Below the pieces are notes generated by a model. The model did not search any database and was not told the origin of the DNA. It saw only the letters and a list, made by a program, of their open reading frames with translations. Below are positions 31,999 to 41,437 of a stretch of DNA of 64,000 nt, piece by piece (positions within the stretch are counted from its first letter, which is position 1; the number at the start of each line of letters is the position of its first letter). Location of the stretch: contig CALEZT010000088.1 of NCBI GenBank assembly GCA_937927975.1, positions 66,419 through 130,418 of the forward strand. Direction: 5' to 3'. Made by a program: the position numbers and the translations under genes. The DNA comes from an uncultured Phycisphaerales bacterium (GTDB lineage Bacteria > Planctomycetota > Phycisphaerae > Sedimentisphaerales > Anaerobacaceae).

Positions 31999-33252
31999 TT
32001 AGGTGGATTCCCCGGTTGCGGCCGAAGCGGGCGAAGACAGACCGGCCGCCGGAATCACGCCGGGACCGTCCGGGTCTTCCTGCCGCGAGGAGATCTCGGC
32101 CGTGATGTACGCGAGTTCGTCCACTTCCGCGTCGGTGAGTCCCGTAAGTTCCACCGCGATCGACATCCCACTGTCCGTGCTGCGACCGTGCCGGACCTTG
32201 CCGATGGCCGAAATGGTGCCCCATCCGCCGGGCACCCCCGGCGCTATGCTGGAATCGAGCGTGAACACCACGAGAACTCGATCCCCCGGGTGCACGTGAA
32301 TCGCAGCGTCAAGCAGCAATCCGGGACCCGCAAGTTCCGTCACGCGACCTTCCGTGAAAGTCGGCGTCTCGCTCTCCGCCCGGTTGCCGGCGCCCCATGA
32401 GACCGTCCTGATCCCATCGGAACTCATGTCCACCCGCGAGGCGCGCCCCTGTCGAAACGGCAGATAGGCGATCAACGCGTGACCGCGGACCGACACGCGA
32501 GGGAAACGCCGACGATTCGTGGACTGCACCGTGTCGCTGTGATTCAGGACCAACTTGCGACCGTCACACCGCACGGTCGAAGTGTCGAACTCCCAGGCCG
32601 ACAGGCCGCTGTAATACCTCGCGCGCCAGGAGTCGCCGGGCCTGCTGACCACGGGCTCCTTCAGCGTGACGGCGAACTCGATCTCGTCATTTCTCATTAC
32701 ATCGCCGCGGACAACCGGTCCCTCCTGCGAGCCGCTGTGAACCAGTTCCACGGACCTGCCCACCGGGATGTCCCGGCTGCTGGCCTGGCCCAGGCCCACG
32801 ATCCCGCCGACCGGCGAAGCGATCTGGAAACCCAGTTTCTCCCGCAGACGACCGATTTCCGCCCGCAAGTGCTCATTCTCATCGGGCGTTCGACTCCGCG
32901 TGCACTCGGAAACCAGCTTCAACGCGCCGCGATCGAACGCATCGACTGCGGTGAACACGTCGTGCGTGCGCCGCAGACCACTTCGCATGACGATCGCCAG
33001 CAGGATCTGCCGGTCGCGTGCGCCCAGCCCCCGTCGCATCGCGTTCTCCGAGAAAACCTCGCGGGTCTGGGCGCGCCGTTGCACCCGCCGTGTGTAGCTG
33101 ACCCAGATCAGCAACACCACGAGCACACCCAGCAAAATCCCCGCCAGAACGGTGAAGCTGTCGTTGTAAGAACGGTCGGTGTTCAACCGACGCGCCGCTT
33201 CCCATCGCTCCAGGGGCGATAGCGTCAACAGGATGTGCTCGATCCACAGCAT
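31999..33252 (-). CDS. Membrane-anchored PilZ-domain protein (YcgR-like)
   Basis: This 417-residue protein has one transmembrane segment near residues 34-52 (VLAGILLGVLVVLLIWVSY), a helical linker, and a C-terminal PilZ domain. The PilZ c-di-GMP motif is readable: RRRFPR and, 30 or so residues later, DMSSDG (D/N-x-S-x-x-G). YcgR-type proteins brake flagella on c-di-GMP. It is unusual for a PilZ protein to sit between flgE and flgF. ATG 33252 after GGGGGAA was chosen over a TTG at 33267. Confidence 0.85.
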   Translation of the reverse strand: MLWIEHILLTLSPLERWEAARRLNTDRSYNDSFTVLAGILLGVLVVLLIWVSYTRRVQRRAQTREVFSENAMRRGLGARDRQILLAIVMRSGLRRTHDVFTAVDAFDRGALKLVSECTRSRTPDENEHLRAEIGRLREKLGFQIASPVGGIVGLGQASSRDIPVGRSVELVHSGSQEGPVVRGDVMRNDEIEFAVTLKEPVVSRPGDSWRARYYSGLSAWEFDTSTVRCDGRKLVLNHSDTVQSTNRRRFPRVSVRGHALIAYLPFRQGRASRVDMSSDGIRTVSWGAGNRAESETPTFTEGRVTELAGPGLLLDAAIHVHPGDRVLVVFTLDSSIAPGVPGGWGTISAIGKVRHGRSTDSGMSIAVELTGLTDAEVDELAYITAEISSRQEDPDGPGVIPAAGLSSPASAATGEST

Positions 33253-33348
33253 AGGTTCCCCCGACAATATGCGGCAGCCCCTCGATCTCGGGGACTTCGG
33301 GTCCGCTCGTCCTCAGTTCTTCGTCATCCGCATCAATCCCTTTCCGAC

Positions 33349-35037
33349 TTACCGAATCAGACTCGTCAACTCGCGGAGAATGTCGTTGGCCACGCGGATG
33401 GTGCGTGCGTTGGCCTGGAAGCCGTTCTGAGCCTCGATCAGGCTCACGAATTCCGTCGCAACGTCGGCGTTCGATTTCTCCAGAGCGCTGCCATGGATCG
33501 ATCCGGCGCCGCTGCTGCCGGCCTGGGTCATCACCGCCCCGCCGGTGTTGGCCGAAGGAGCGAAGTAGCCGTTGCCGGCGCTCTGAAGACCGGCGGGGTT
33601 TCGGAACAAAGCCACCGCCAGGGTCGCCAGGTCCTTCTTGACGCCGTTGGTGAAGGCGCCGATCAACACGCCGTCGCCGCTGACCGAGACCGCCGACAGG
33701 CTTCCCGCCTCATACCCGTTCTGCTCTCTCGCCACTGCGGTGGAGTTGCCCGCGAACTGCGTGAGCCCGTCGAACGAACCGACGGTCCCCAGTCCCAACG
33801 AGATCGTCTGGGTGTGCGTCGGATCGTGCGCGAAGGAAATGACGAACTGGGGCGTTTCAGTGCTCGGGAGCCCCATGAACGCGCCGCTCTGCGGATCGAA
33901 AGTCAAACCGTTGACCCGCCGATTCTCGGGACTGAGCTCCAGCACATTGCCCGTGATGGAGGTCAGAATCATGTCCCATGTGTTGATCGTATCCGTCCGC
34001 ACGAGGGTCGCCGACAAGACATGCTTGGCGCCCTGCGTGTCGTACATCGCGATGTTCATGGTCTTGGATTCATTTCCTCCGACGGTGGTCATCTCGAGGT
34101 AGGCAGGGGTCTGGAACGAGCCGCTGCCGGAGTAGGACATCGAGAGATCGGTCCTGCTGTATCCCGCCTCGTTGTCCGTGATCGTGATCTTGCCGTTGGC
34201 CAACGAGGCCGTGGCGTCGGTCAACACGTTGTTGTTGAGGTGATCGATCAGGTCGCCCATCGTGGTGGTTCCCGTAACCGTGAACGTCAGGCCGGTGCTC
34301 AAAGGGCTTCCATCCTTGTTGTAGCCGGAAAACGTGAGGGTACCCGTCTGGACGCCGCCCAACTGGCCGCCTGCGCCGGAACCTCCGCTGAACTGAGCGA
34401 GCTGGTCGATCTGCGTGGTCGCGGAAGCTTCGATCCCGTCCGGCGTCTTATAGGCGAGATTTGACGAAAGCGTCTGAGCCTTGGCGGTGCCCACGGCGTC
34501 GGAGCTGAGGTTTCCGGTGAACGCAATCTCGCTGGTGGCCTTGGCCGGCAGCGCGACGTCGTACGGAATCCGAATGCTGCTGTCGCCCGTGACTTGGAAC
34601 CCGTCGACCTCGCCCGCCAGACCGATGCGCTGCACCCGATACCCGGTGGCCGGATCGACCAGGTGACCGTTCTCGTCCACCCCGAAAGCGCCGGCGCGCG
34701 TGTACAGTTGCTGCTGGCCGTCGCTGACCACGAAGTAGCCCTCCCCTTCGATGGCCGCGTCCAGGGGATTGCCCGTGTTGACGATGCTGCCCTGGGTCAT
34801 GTTCGGGGTGATGGCGCCGATGCCGACGCCGCTGCCCATCTGCTGCGGGTTAGTGCCGCCGACCTGAGCGGTCGGCTGGGACGCCTGCGAGAGAGTCTGG
34901 CTCAGCAGCTCCGCGAATCCGATCCGGCTGGATTTGAATGCGGTCGTATTCACGTTCGCGATGTTGTTGCCGGCGATGTCCAGCATCTGTTGGTGGGCCT
35001 GAAGCCCCGTCACGCCTGAAGACAACGCATAAGACAT
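33349..35037 (-). CDS. flgE: Flagellar hook protein FlgE
   Basis: This 562-residue protein begins SSGVTGLQAHQQMLDIAGNN-type and IANVNTTAFKSSRIG, and ends EAQNGFQANARTIRVAND, the FlgE rod/hook signature. Large inserted central domains make it longer than the roughly 400-residue enteric hook protein. It lies downstream of flgD, whose product caps the growing hook. A gap of 96 bases separates it from the PilZ gene. Confidence 0.95.
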   Translation of the reverse strand: MSYALSSGVTGLQAHQQMLDIAGNNIANVNTTAFKSSRIGFAELLSQTLSQASQPTAQVGGTNPQQMGSGVGIGAITPNMTQGSIVNTGNPLDAAIEGEGYFVVSDGQQQLYTRAGAFGVDENGHLVDPATGYRVQRIGLAGEVDGFQVTGDSSIRIPYDVALPAKATSEIAFTGNLSSDAVGTAKAQTLSSNLAYKTPDGIEASATTQIDQLAQFSGGSGAGGQLGGVQTGTLTFSGYNKDGSPLSTGLTFTVTGTTTMGDLIDHLNNNVLTDATASLANGKITITDNEAGYSRTDLSMSYSGSGSFQTPAYLEMTTVGGNESKTMNIAMYDTQGAKHVLSATLVRTDTINTWDMILTSITGNVLELSPENRRVNGLTFDPQSGAFMGLPSTETPQFVISFAHDPTHTQTISLGLGTVGSFDGLTQFAGNSTAVAREQNGYEAGSLSAVSVSGDGVLIGAFTNGVKKDLATLAVALFRNPAGLQSAGNGYFAPSANTGGAVMTQAGSSGAGSIHGSALEKSNADVATEFVSLIEAQNGFQANARTIRVANDILRELTSLIR

Positions 35038-35075
35038 GTACGTCTTCTCCTATTCTGCAAAATGCGGATGTTCCA

Positions 35076-35459
35076 TCAGTCCCGGATCGACACGACATCC
35101 GACAGGTTAACGTTCACACCGTTGACCGTGAGGACGATCTCCCCCTCATTCCCCACGCCGACCTCTTCCACTTTGCCGGTTCGGGTCTCGGCCTGGCCGA
35201 TCTCGTTGAAACCAGCGAACGAGACCTCCCGACCGATCAGGGAACTGGCGTAGTTGCGTTGGACCGAATCGAGCACCTTGCCAAACGAACGGTTCAGATT
35301 CTCCATCTGCTGGAGCTGGGAGAACTGCGCCAGTTGCGCGGTCATATCCTTGTTGTCCATCGGTTCCAGCGGATTCTGATTCTGCAGTTGAGTCACCAGC
35401 AGCTTCATGTAGTCCATCTGGATGTCACTGGCGGTGCTCGTGGTCCCTGTCACAGCCAT
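35076..35459 (-). CDS. flgD: Flagellar hook cap protein FlgD (short form)
   Basis: This 127-residue protein has the FlgD N-terminal block DYMKLLVTQLQNQNPLEPMDN and a MTAQLAQFSQLQQMENLN helix, then a short beta region (GKVEEVGVGNEGEIVLTVNG). Enteric FlgD is about 230 residues with a C-terminal FLN-like/tudor domain; this form stops early, which is common in several phyla. It is the first gene of the minus-strand run and has a sigma-54 promoter match 80 bases upstream. Confidence 0.9.
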   Translation of the reverse strand: MAVTGTTSTASDIQMDYMKLLVTQLQNQNPLEPMDNKDMTAQLAQFSQLQQMENLNRSFGKVLDSVQRNYASSLIGREVSFAGFNEIGQAETRTGKVEEVGVGNEGEIVLTVNGVNVNLSDVVSIRD

Positions 35460-35538
35460 CGTTCATCGCTCCTTATAGAAGTAGACACATTCGAGCCCGC
35501 CGCGATATCCGACACGCGGCGTCCAACGGGAGGACTCT

Positions 35539-35554
35539 AGCAATGGGTGTGCCA
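35539..35554 (-). promoter_or_regulatory. Sigma-54 promoter for the flgD run
   Basis: The minus-strand sequence TGGCACACCCATTGCT has the sigma-54 GG (35553-35552) and GC (35541-35540) elements exactly ten bases apart, matching the consensus TGGCAC-N5-TTGCT. It lies 80 bases upstream of flgD and reads toward it. It is the best candidate start of the flagellar transcription unit. Confidence 0.85.
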
Positions 35555-35677
35555 GAGGTAAGATTTCCGCGGGAATGACCCAAGAGAAATTGTCAACCTC
35601 CGCGTAACACACCTGATCAGCGGTCTTGGCCCTCTGCGACGGGACGAACCCAGGAGAAGCCGCGATCGTGTGCGTCA

Positions 35678-35710
35678 GGAAGATTTTTCCCCACCCTGGA
35701 AAAATCTTCC
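35678..35710. promoter_or_regulatory. Perfect 13-bp inverted repeat in the divergent control region
   Basis: GGAAGATTTTTCC (35678-35690) and its exact complement (35698-35710) are separated by a 7-base loop. It lies between the divergent flgD and activator genes, where no terminator is needed, and it has a run of Ts in the arm. It may be a regulator binding site or form an RNA hairpin. Confidence 0.5.
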
Positions 35711-35860
35711 ATGCGCCGCGCGACTGCAGTCCGCGGCGTTGCGCCGGCTTCGTGACACGTATGCGTCCCATAAGAACCCCCACCCGCTTCCTGCCCCAAT
35801 CGACCGCGTCGCGTCGCGGCCGACCGCGTTCTCGGACCGTCCCATAAAAGAACGTCTTGA

Positions 35861-35927
35861 TGTCACTGACTCGCGCCGAAACCATCGAGTGACATTCATC
35901 GCGTCCAATAAATATTAAAGATGTCAC
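35861..35927. promoter_or_regulatory. Cluster of TGTCAC motifs, candidate upstream activator sites
   Basis: TGTCACT at 35861-35867, its inverted copy AGTGACA at 35888-35894 and a further TGTCAC at 35922-35927 lie about 310-390 bases upstream of the sigma-54 promoter at 35539. Enhancer sites for NtrC-family activators typically sit 100 or more bases upstream as inverted repeats. The motif identity is inferred, not matched to a known regulator. Confidence 0.4.
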
Positions 35928-36012
35928 GAACCACCAGTCGATCAGGGGGTTGTCTCCATCGAGGTGGCAGGACAACCATCGGTGAGCCAATGAATCAGAT
36001 CATCGGGGAGAT

Positions 36013-37455
36013 ATGAGTCATCTGAAAAGAATCGTCGTCGTCAGCAAGAAGTCGCAGATCCACGCGGCAGCCCAGGAGCTGGCCCATGAAGTATTCGCGG
36101 CCGACGACCTGTCGGAGGCGACCGAGATCATCGCGACGGTGTCCGCGAACCTGGTGGTGTTCGAGGGTGCGTTCGCTCCCTCCCATCTGCAGGCCTGCCT
36201 GGCCACGACATTACAGGACCCTCACTCGGCCCCGATCGCGGTCGTGATTCCCGCGATCGACAGCCCCTTCAGCGATGAACAGTACAGGCAGGCGGGCCTG
36301 TGCGTCTGTCCCAGAGGGCAGGACGATCCTGTGAAACTGCGTGAGATCGCAGCGGCCGTGCAGGAAACCGCAAGAAAACAGATCGTTGAACAGGACGATG
36401 CGGAGTTCTTCCTCGACGAGACGGCCGCCTCGGTGACGATGGCCGGCCGAAGCCCCGCCATCGCCCAAACGCTTCGGATGATCAAACTCGTGGCCGCCAG
36501 CCGGTGCAATCCCGTCCTCATCGTCGGCGACACCGGCACCGGGAAAGAAGTCGCCGCCCGCGCCGTTCACGCCCTTCGACATCGGGACGAGCCGTTCGTC
36601 GCGGTCAACTGCGCGGCGCTGACCGCCACGCTGCTGGAGAGCGAATTGTTCGGCCACGTCAAGGGCTCGTTCACCAGCGCCGACCGCGACAAGACCGGAC
36701 TGCTCGAAACCGCCGGCGGCGGGACCATTTTCCTCGACGAGATCAGCGAAATGCCCATGGAATTGCAGGCCAAGCTTCTGCGGATTCTCCAGGAACGGTC
36801 GTTCCGCAAGGTCGGGGGCGTCAAGGACATCGAGTGCAAAGCCACGATCATCGCCTCCAGCAACCGCGACCTCAAGAAGGAAGTGCGAGAGAGGCGATTC
36901 CGCGAGGATCTCTACTACCGCTTGAACATCTGCCCGATCACGATGGCGCCCCTGCGATCGCTGGCGCGACGAGAGGACATTCCCCTGCTCGCCCGGCATT
37001 TCCTCATGACATCGAACATCTGCTCGCACCGACCGACCCCGGTCGCGTCCATCACGAGACTCGCGCTCGAGGCCCTGTCCCGACACGACTGGCCGGGCAA
37101 CGTGCGTGAGCTGCGAAACGTCATCGAACGCGCCATTCTCTTCGAAACCACAGACAAGATCGGCCTTTCCAGTATTGTCATCGACCCCATCGACGGAGAA
37201 CCCCAGCCCTGTCAGAGCGCAGAGGGGCGCATGAAGGACTTCTCCCTCGAGAAAGCCGAGCGAGAGCTGATCGCCCGCGCGCTGCACGAGACCGGCTGGC
37301 AGAAGACGCAGGCCGCAGCCCTGCTGGGCATCACACGCGCCACCTTGTACGCCAAAGTCAAACAGTACAACCTCCAGAAAGACAAACGCGGCGTCGAGGA
37401 TCTTCCCCTGGACGCCTCCGAGCCGATCGAGGCTCTGTCTTCGTCCCCATGCTGA
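36013..37455 (+). CDS. Sigma-54-dependent transcriptional activator with altered GAFTGA loop
   Basis: This 480-residue protein has an N-terminal receiver-like domain (residues about 1-125) without the paired acidic residues; where a phospho-Asp is expected there is [10 protein letters not shown], a Glu. A sigma-54 AAA+ domain follows with Walker A GDTGTGKE (about 173-180), Walker [11 protein letters not shown] (about 236-245) and [10 protein letters not shown]. The sigma-54 contact loop reads GSFTSA instead of GAFTGA. A Fis-type HTH ([19 protein letters not shown]) ends it. It is divergent from flgD and probably a flagellar master regulator like FlrA/FlgR, but the altered loop raises doubt about activity. 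Confidence 0.88.
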   Translation: MSHLKRIVVVSKKSQIHAAAQELAHEVFAADDLSEATEIIATVSANLVVFEGAFAPSHLQACLATTLQDPHSAPIAVVIPAIDSPFSDEQYRQAGLCVCPRGQDDPVKLREIAAAVQETARKQIVEQDDAEFFLDETAASVTMAGRSPAIAQTLRMIKLVAASRCNPVLIVGDTGTGKEVAARAVHALRHRDEPFVAVNCAALTATLLESELFGHVKGSFTSADRDKTGLLETAGGGTIFLDEISEMPMELQAKLLRILQERSFRKVGGVKDIECKATIIASSNRDLKKEVRERRFREDLYYRLNICPITMAPLRSLARREDIPLLARHFLMTSNICSHRPTPVASITRLALEALSRHDWPGNVRELRNVIERAILFETTDKIGLSSIVIDPIDGEPQPCQSAEGRMKDFSLEKAERELIARALHETGWQKTQAAALLGITRATLYAKVKQYNLQKDKRGVEDLPLDASEPIEALSSSPC

Positions 37456-37721
37456 AAAAACTTCCGGATTCCCCACGCCCCCCAAGCGTCCAGACGGCTG
37501 ATGGCGTCCTGCCGTTCTCCCCAGCAGACCGATCCGCGCGATCCTCATCCGCGCGGACTTGACATTCGCCGATCCGGATCACCTTGCTGTCAGAAAATCC
37601 GCCGGCCCGTATAGAAACCTGACACCGCGGCGCCGAGACCCTCGAAAGCCCCAATCACATCCTGAGTTTCCACGGCCATGAGCCTCGTGGTTCCCGACAC
37701 AGCATAAGACGGCGGGCAATT

Positions 37722-37737
37722 TGGCACAGTTGTTGCT
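37722..37737 (+). promoter_or_regulatory. Sigma-54 promoter for the TPR-fliLMN-flhA run
   Basis: TGGCACAGTTGTTGCT has GG at 37723-37724 and GC at 37735-37736, ten bases apart, with the full sigma-54 consensus. It lies 75 bases upstream of the GTG at 37813, within the 357-base gap following the first activator gene. No other feature was seen in that gap. It would drive the plus-strand flagellar run. Confidence 0.85.
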
Positions 37738-37812
37738 CATAAGAATGTCATCGGGGCGCGCGCTGTACGCCACCGGTATCCGGACCTGCGTCCGGATGTC
37801 CCAGGAAAATCG

Positions 37813-40428
37813 GTGAACAGAAGAATGTTCGGAAAAAAGAAACAATCGAACCGCGGAGAACCCGGGCAGCCGCACACGCCGTCCGACGGGGACCTCTTTG
37901 GCCTTCCGATGGCCGAGCAGCCGGGGTACGACGACGTCTTCTCCTCGCTGGCCAACTTCGCGTCCGAGCCCGAGCCGCCCGTCCCGGCGGCGCCCAGACC
38001 CATCCCCCTGCGCGCGGGGCGCCCCTCCCTGCACCTGAATCGGCTGTCGAACGCGCAGAAAATCCTGGGACTGGCGATTCTGGTCACAGGGGCCGGTCTG
38101 GTCTTCGCTCTGGCGGCCCGGCTCGCCCACAGCGACGATTCGGACGGAACGCCGCAGCAACAGCAGGTGGCCGAACTGCCTGCGATCATCGGTTCGCCCG
38201 CGTCCCGGACCCCTGCGCCGCAACCGATCCCTCAGAGCGCCTGGGATTCGCGACGCGAAACACCCCGCCTGGGAACGTCGCCCGCTGAACCCGAGCCGGC
38301 GGACCTCATCGAATCGAGCATCCCGAGCCCCGAGCCGTTGTCGCTGCAACTGGCCGCCAGGCTCTATCAGAACCGCGACTACGAACACGCGTTCGTCGCC
38401 TACGACAGACTCCACCGGCGTCTCTCCGGCACGAACGAGAACCAGCCCCTTCGGGACTTTCTTCTTCTGCGGATGGCCCTGTGCAGCAGCAAGAGCGGGG
38501 ACGTCGCCCAGGCCGACAACCTGTTTCGAACGGTGTCTCTGAGCCGCCTGCCGATCCTCCGAGCCCTGGCCCGCTACTACCAGGGCACGATGCTGATCGA
38601 ACGGAAACGATACCTCGAAGCGGCCGGTCGGGCCTATCAGACGATCGGTCTGATCGGGGTGGCGGAGATCGACGACAAATGGGTGCAGGCCGTCCAGCAG
38701 CAGTGCTGGTTCCTGGTCTGCGAGGCGGTGTCCCGCAATCTCCTGTCGCTCAGCGACGCGGACGCGGGACTGCCGTCGGACCTGTGGGGCCGCCATCCCG
38801 ATATCGACCCGTTCGTCGACATGGACGAGGCGCAGTTGCGGGTCTTCCTGGCCTCCGGGTCCGAGAAACTCGACGAGGCAGCACTGAGCCCGCAGATCCG
38901 CGCCGCCACCGGAAAGAACGCGACGGACCGCTGGGTGGTCGTCTGCAACGGCGCATCGATCGAAGAACTGCTGTCGCGATTTGCCTCGAACGCCGGACTG
39001 AACGTGCGATGGATGGACAACGGCAAGGCCAGCCCAGCCGAGGAGAACGTGAGAAAGAGACCCGTCTATCTCTACCTGTCCTCGTTCACGGCGCAGCAAG
39101 CGATCTCGGTGGCCGCCGGAGGCGTCGGTCTGGTCGCGCGACTCGACGACAAAAGCAACAATATCGACGTGCTCGATCCGACGTCCTACTCCTCTCTCTC
39201 CGACCACACCAGGCTGCTGACTGAGGAGTCGATCTCCCTGTGGCAGCGATTCCTGCTGACGGCCGAGACCGATCAGCGGGCCCCCAACGGGCACTTCACG
39301 CTGGCCCTGCTTCAGACGCTGCAGGGACAGCTCGACGAAGCCATCGGAGAGTTCAAGCTGGTCGCGAACCGATTTCCCAAGCATGGGTTGGCGCCGCGAT
39401 CCTTACTGGAGTCGGGCAAACTGAAGGTGAGGCTTCGCGACTATGTCGGCGCCCACGCGGACCTCAAGCAACTGGTGGAAGTGTACCCGGGAACCGACCT
39501 GGCCGACACCGCATACCTTCACCTGGCCGATGCGACCATGAAGGCTGGGAAGTTCGAGGAGGCCGCGGGTCTGTATCAGAGAGTGTACAACCTGGGCCTC
39601 TCGATCGAGTCGCAGACCGTCTCGTCGCTGGGCGCGGGCCGATGCGCGTACGAGGCGGGAGACTTTGAACAGACCGCTCAATGGCTCAATCGCTACGTCT
39701 CGCTCGTGCGGGATCAGAGCCAGCCGGAGTTTCACGCCGCATGTCTGCTGCTGGGCAAGGCCTACCTGGCCCTGCACAAACCGCAACAGGCCCACGTGGC
39801 ACTGAGGCTGGCGCTCAAGGGAGACCTGTCCCGCCAGCAATACGTGGAGACCGTGGGCGTGCTCGTCCGCGCCTCCATCGAGCAAGGCCAGCTCGTGGAA
39901 GCCCTTCACATGCTCGAAACCACCAATGGATGGCAACTCTCCCAGCAGGAGAGCATCGAGCTGCTTCTGCTTCGGGCCCAGGTGCTTCGCTCGATCGGAC
40001 TGACGGACAAAGCGGCCTCGCTGCTGCAGGAAAAGGGGCAGTTCCTGCCGAGCCCGGAGCTCAAGGGCAGAGTCGCATTGGAGCTGGCTGCCTGCCAAAT
40101 CAGCAATGGAGCCATCGAATCGGCCCGCAAGACCCTCAGCGATGCGTTCGCCATGGCCGAGCCAGGGCCCCAGGCTCAGCGAATCGGCCGGGAACTGGCC
40201 CGCACCTGCCTGCGTCTGGGTCAGGTCGGCCAGGCGATCTCCGTGTGCTCGCAACTGCTGGAGCGAGGAACGGCCGCGGACAGACCGGCGGTTCTGGACC
40301 TGCTGGCCGAGGCTTACCGCAAACAAGGGCAGTACGACCGCGCGATGGCGGTCATGCTGAACCAGTATGACAATGCGACGGACCCGAACTTCGTGCCAAA
40401 ATCGCCGGGCGTCAATCTCGCCCCGTGA
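37813..40428 (+). CDS. TPR protein with one membrane segment and an STN-like domain
   Basis: This 871-residue protein starts at GTG 37813 after AGGA. A cytoplasmic N-terminal stretch is followed by a transmembrane segment near residues 93-112 (ILGLAILVTGAGLVFALAAR) and many TPR units through residues 600-850 (e.g. LASLYQNRDYEHAFVAYDRL-like, LLESGKLKVRLRDYVGAHADL). Near residues 375-460 a domain resembles STN/secretin-plug folds (LLSRFASNAGLNVRWMDNG, LSSFTAQQAISVAAGGVGL). No close named family was recognised. Placement suggests a periplasmic scaffold for the flagellum. Confidence 0.75.
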   Translation: MNRRMFGKKKQSNRGEPGQPHTPSDGDLFGLPMAEQPGYDDVFSSLANFASEPEPPVPAAPRPIPLRAGRPSLHLNRLSNAQKILGLAILVTGAGLVFALAARLAHSDDSDGTPQQQQVAELPAIIGSPASRTPAPQPIPQSAWDSRRETPRLGTSPAEPEPADLIESSIPSPEPLSLQLAARLYQNRDYEHAFVAYDRLHRRLSGTNENQPLRDFLLLRMALCSSKSGDVAQADNLFRTVSLSRLPILRALARYYQGTMLIERKRYLEAAGRAYQTIGLIGVAEIDDKWVQAVQQQCWFLVCEAVSRNLLSLSDADAGLPSDLWGRHPDIDPFVDMDEAQLRVFLASGSEKLDEAALSPQIRAATGKNATDRWVVVCNGASIEELLSRFASNAGLNVRWMDNGKASPAEENVRKRPVYLYLSSFTAQQAISVAAGGVGLVARLDDKSNNIDVLDPTSYSSLSDHTRLLTEESISLWQRFLLTAETDQRAPNGHFTLALLQTLQGQLDEAIGEFKLVANRFPKHGLAPRSLLESGKLKVRLRDYVGAHADLKQLVEVYPGTDLADTAYLHLADATMKAGKFEEAAGLYQRVYNLGLSIESQTVSSLGAGRCAYEAGDFEQTAQWLNRYVSLVRDQSQPEFHAACLLLGKAYLALHKPQQAHVALRLALKGDLSRQQYVETVGVLVRASIEQGQLVEALHMLETTNGWQLSQQESIELLLLRAQVLRSIGLTDKAASLLQEKGQFLPSPELKGRVALELAACQISNGAIESARKTLSDAFAMAEPGPQAQRIGRELARTCLRLGQVGQAISVCSQLLERGTAADRPAVLDLLAEAYRKQGQYDRAMAVMLNQYDNATDPNFVPKSPGVNLAP

Positions 40429-40462
40429 GAATAACGCAGGAATAAAGAAGGATAAAATACCG

Positions 40463-41419
40463 ATGAGGACGACCCTTTCGAATTCGTCAGCGACAAGAGC
40501 ATGCGTGATCCTGTCCGTGCTCGTCTGCGTCAAGGCGCTTCCGGCCGCGAACGCCAGACCACCCCGCGCAACCTCGCAGGAACGGCCGTCGGCCCATGCG
40601 GAGGGCGGGCTCAACGATCCCTGCGCCGTCGGGCCGACACTGCCGGTCGGGACCGTGTCTGCTGAGACCTCGGATGCAACCGTTACCCTGGCCAGACTGC
40701 TGGACCGCACGCGGAGCCAGACCAAGGCGTTGGAGAACGCCGGTCCGGTCCGGCGGGTGGGAGTCGCTCCCCGCGGGAACACCGACCCCAAAGGCCCGCT
40801 CTCGCAGGAACTCTGGTCAAACCGGATCGCGGCGCCGGAGGGAACTCAGGACGTCGAAGACAGCCTGGCTCTCAAGCGTCTGATCCGCCAGGTTCGATCC
40901 GTGAAATTCGCCAACAAAGACACCGGGCCGGCATTCACGGCGCCCGACGAGTCTCTCTCCAGCCCGCAATCGGCGGGGATCAGCGCGACCCCGGCCGCCG
41001 CAAGTTCGACCGCTCCAGTCGCAGCGGCAACCGATTCGACGATATCCACGCCCCCCAAGGCCCAGAAGACCCTGGATATGCTCCAGCAAAATCCCAGCCA
41101 GGTGCGGGATCCGCTCGACATGGCCGAACTGCTGTTTCTCAGCGGCCGACCGGCGGAAGCGGCTCCGTTCTACGCCAAGGCGCTCGACCGGATCAATCGA
41201 ATCGATCCCTCCTACGATGCCGACCGGGCCTGGATTCTCTTTCAGCTCGGCAACTGCCTCAGGGAGACCGATACCGGCAAAGCCCAGGAAACGTACATGA
41301 AGCTCGTCTCCGAGTACCCCGAATCGCCCTGGACCGAGTTGGCCAAGGCCCACGGCCGACTGCTCACTTGGTATCAGAAGAGCCGGTCCGGTCCGGTCGC
41401 CGCCACGCCTCAACTGTAG
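40463..41419 (+). CDS. Secreted protein with C-terminal TPR-like repeats
   Basis: This 318-residue protein with an N-terminal signal-peptide-like segment (ACVILSVLVCVKALPAANA) has a long low-complexity Ala/Pro/Ser-rich middle. Its C-terminal TPR-like part includes PLDMAELLFLSGRPAEAAPFYAKAL and ILFQLGNCLRETDTGKAQETY. The open frame extends to 40367, but the upstream part overlaps the previous gene. It probably partners the TPR membrane protein just upstream. The exact role is unknown. Confidence 0.7.
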   Translation: MRTTLSNSSATRACVILSVLVCVKALPAANARPPRATSQERPSAHAEGGLNDPCAVGPTLPVGTVSAETSDATVTLARLLDRTRSQTKALENAGPVRRVGVAPRGNTDPKGPLSQELWSNRIAAPEGTQDVEDSLALKRLIRQVRSVKFANKDTGPAFTAPDESLSSPQSAGISATPAAASSTAPVAAATDSTISTPPKAQKTLDMLQQNPSQVRDPLDMAELLFLSGRPAEAAPFYAKALDRINRIDPSYDADRAWILFQLGNCLRETDTGKAQETYMKLVSEYPESPWTELAKAHGRLLTWYQKSRSGPVAATPQL

Positions 41420-41437
41420 GACTGAGAGCAACAGACT

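Noticed and set aside
35463..35990. 175-codon open frame in the control region between flgD and the activator
   Set aside because: It contains the sigma-54 promoter and the hairpin, has a composition unlike neighbouring genes, and shows no family motifs.
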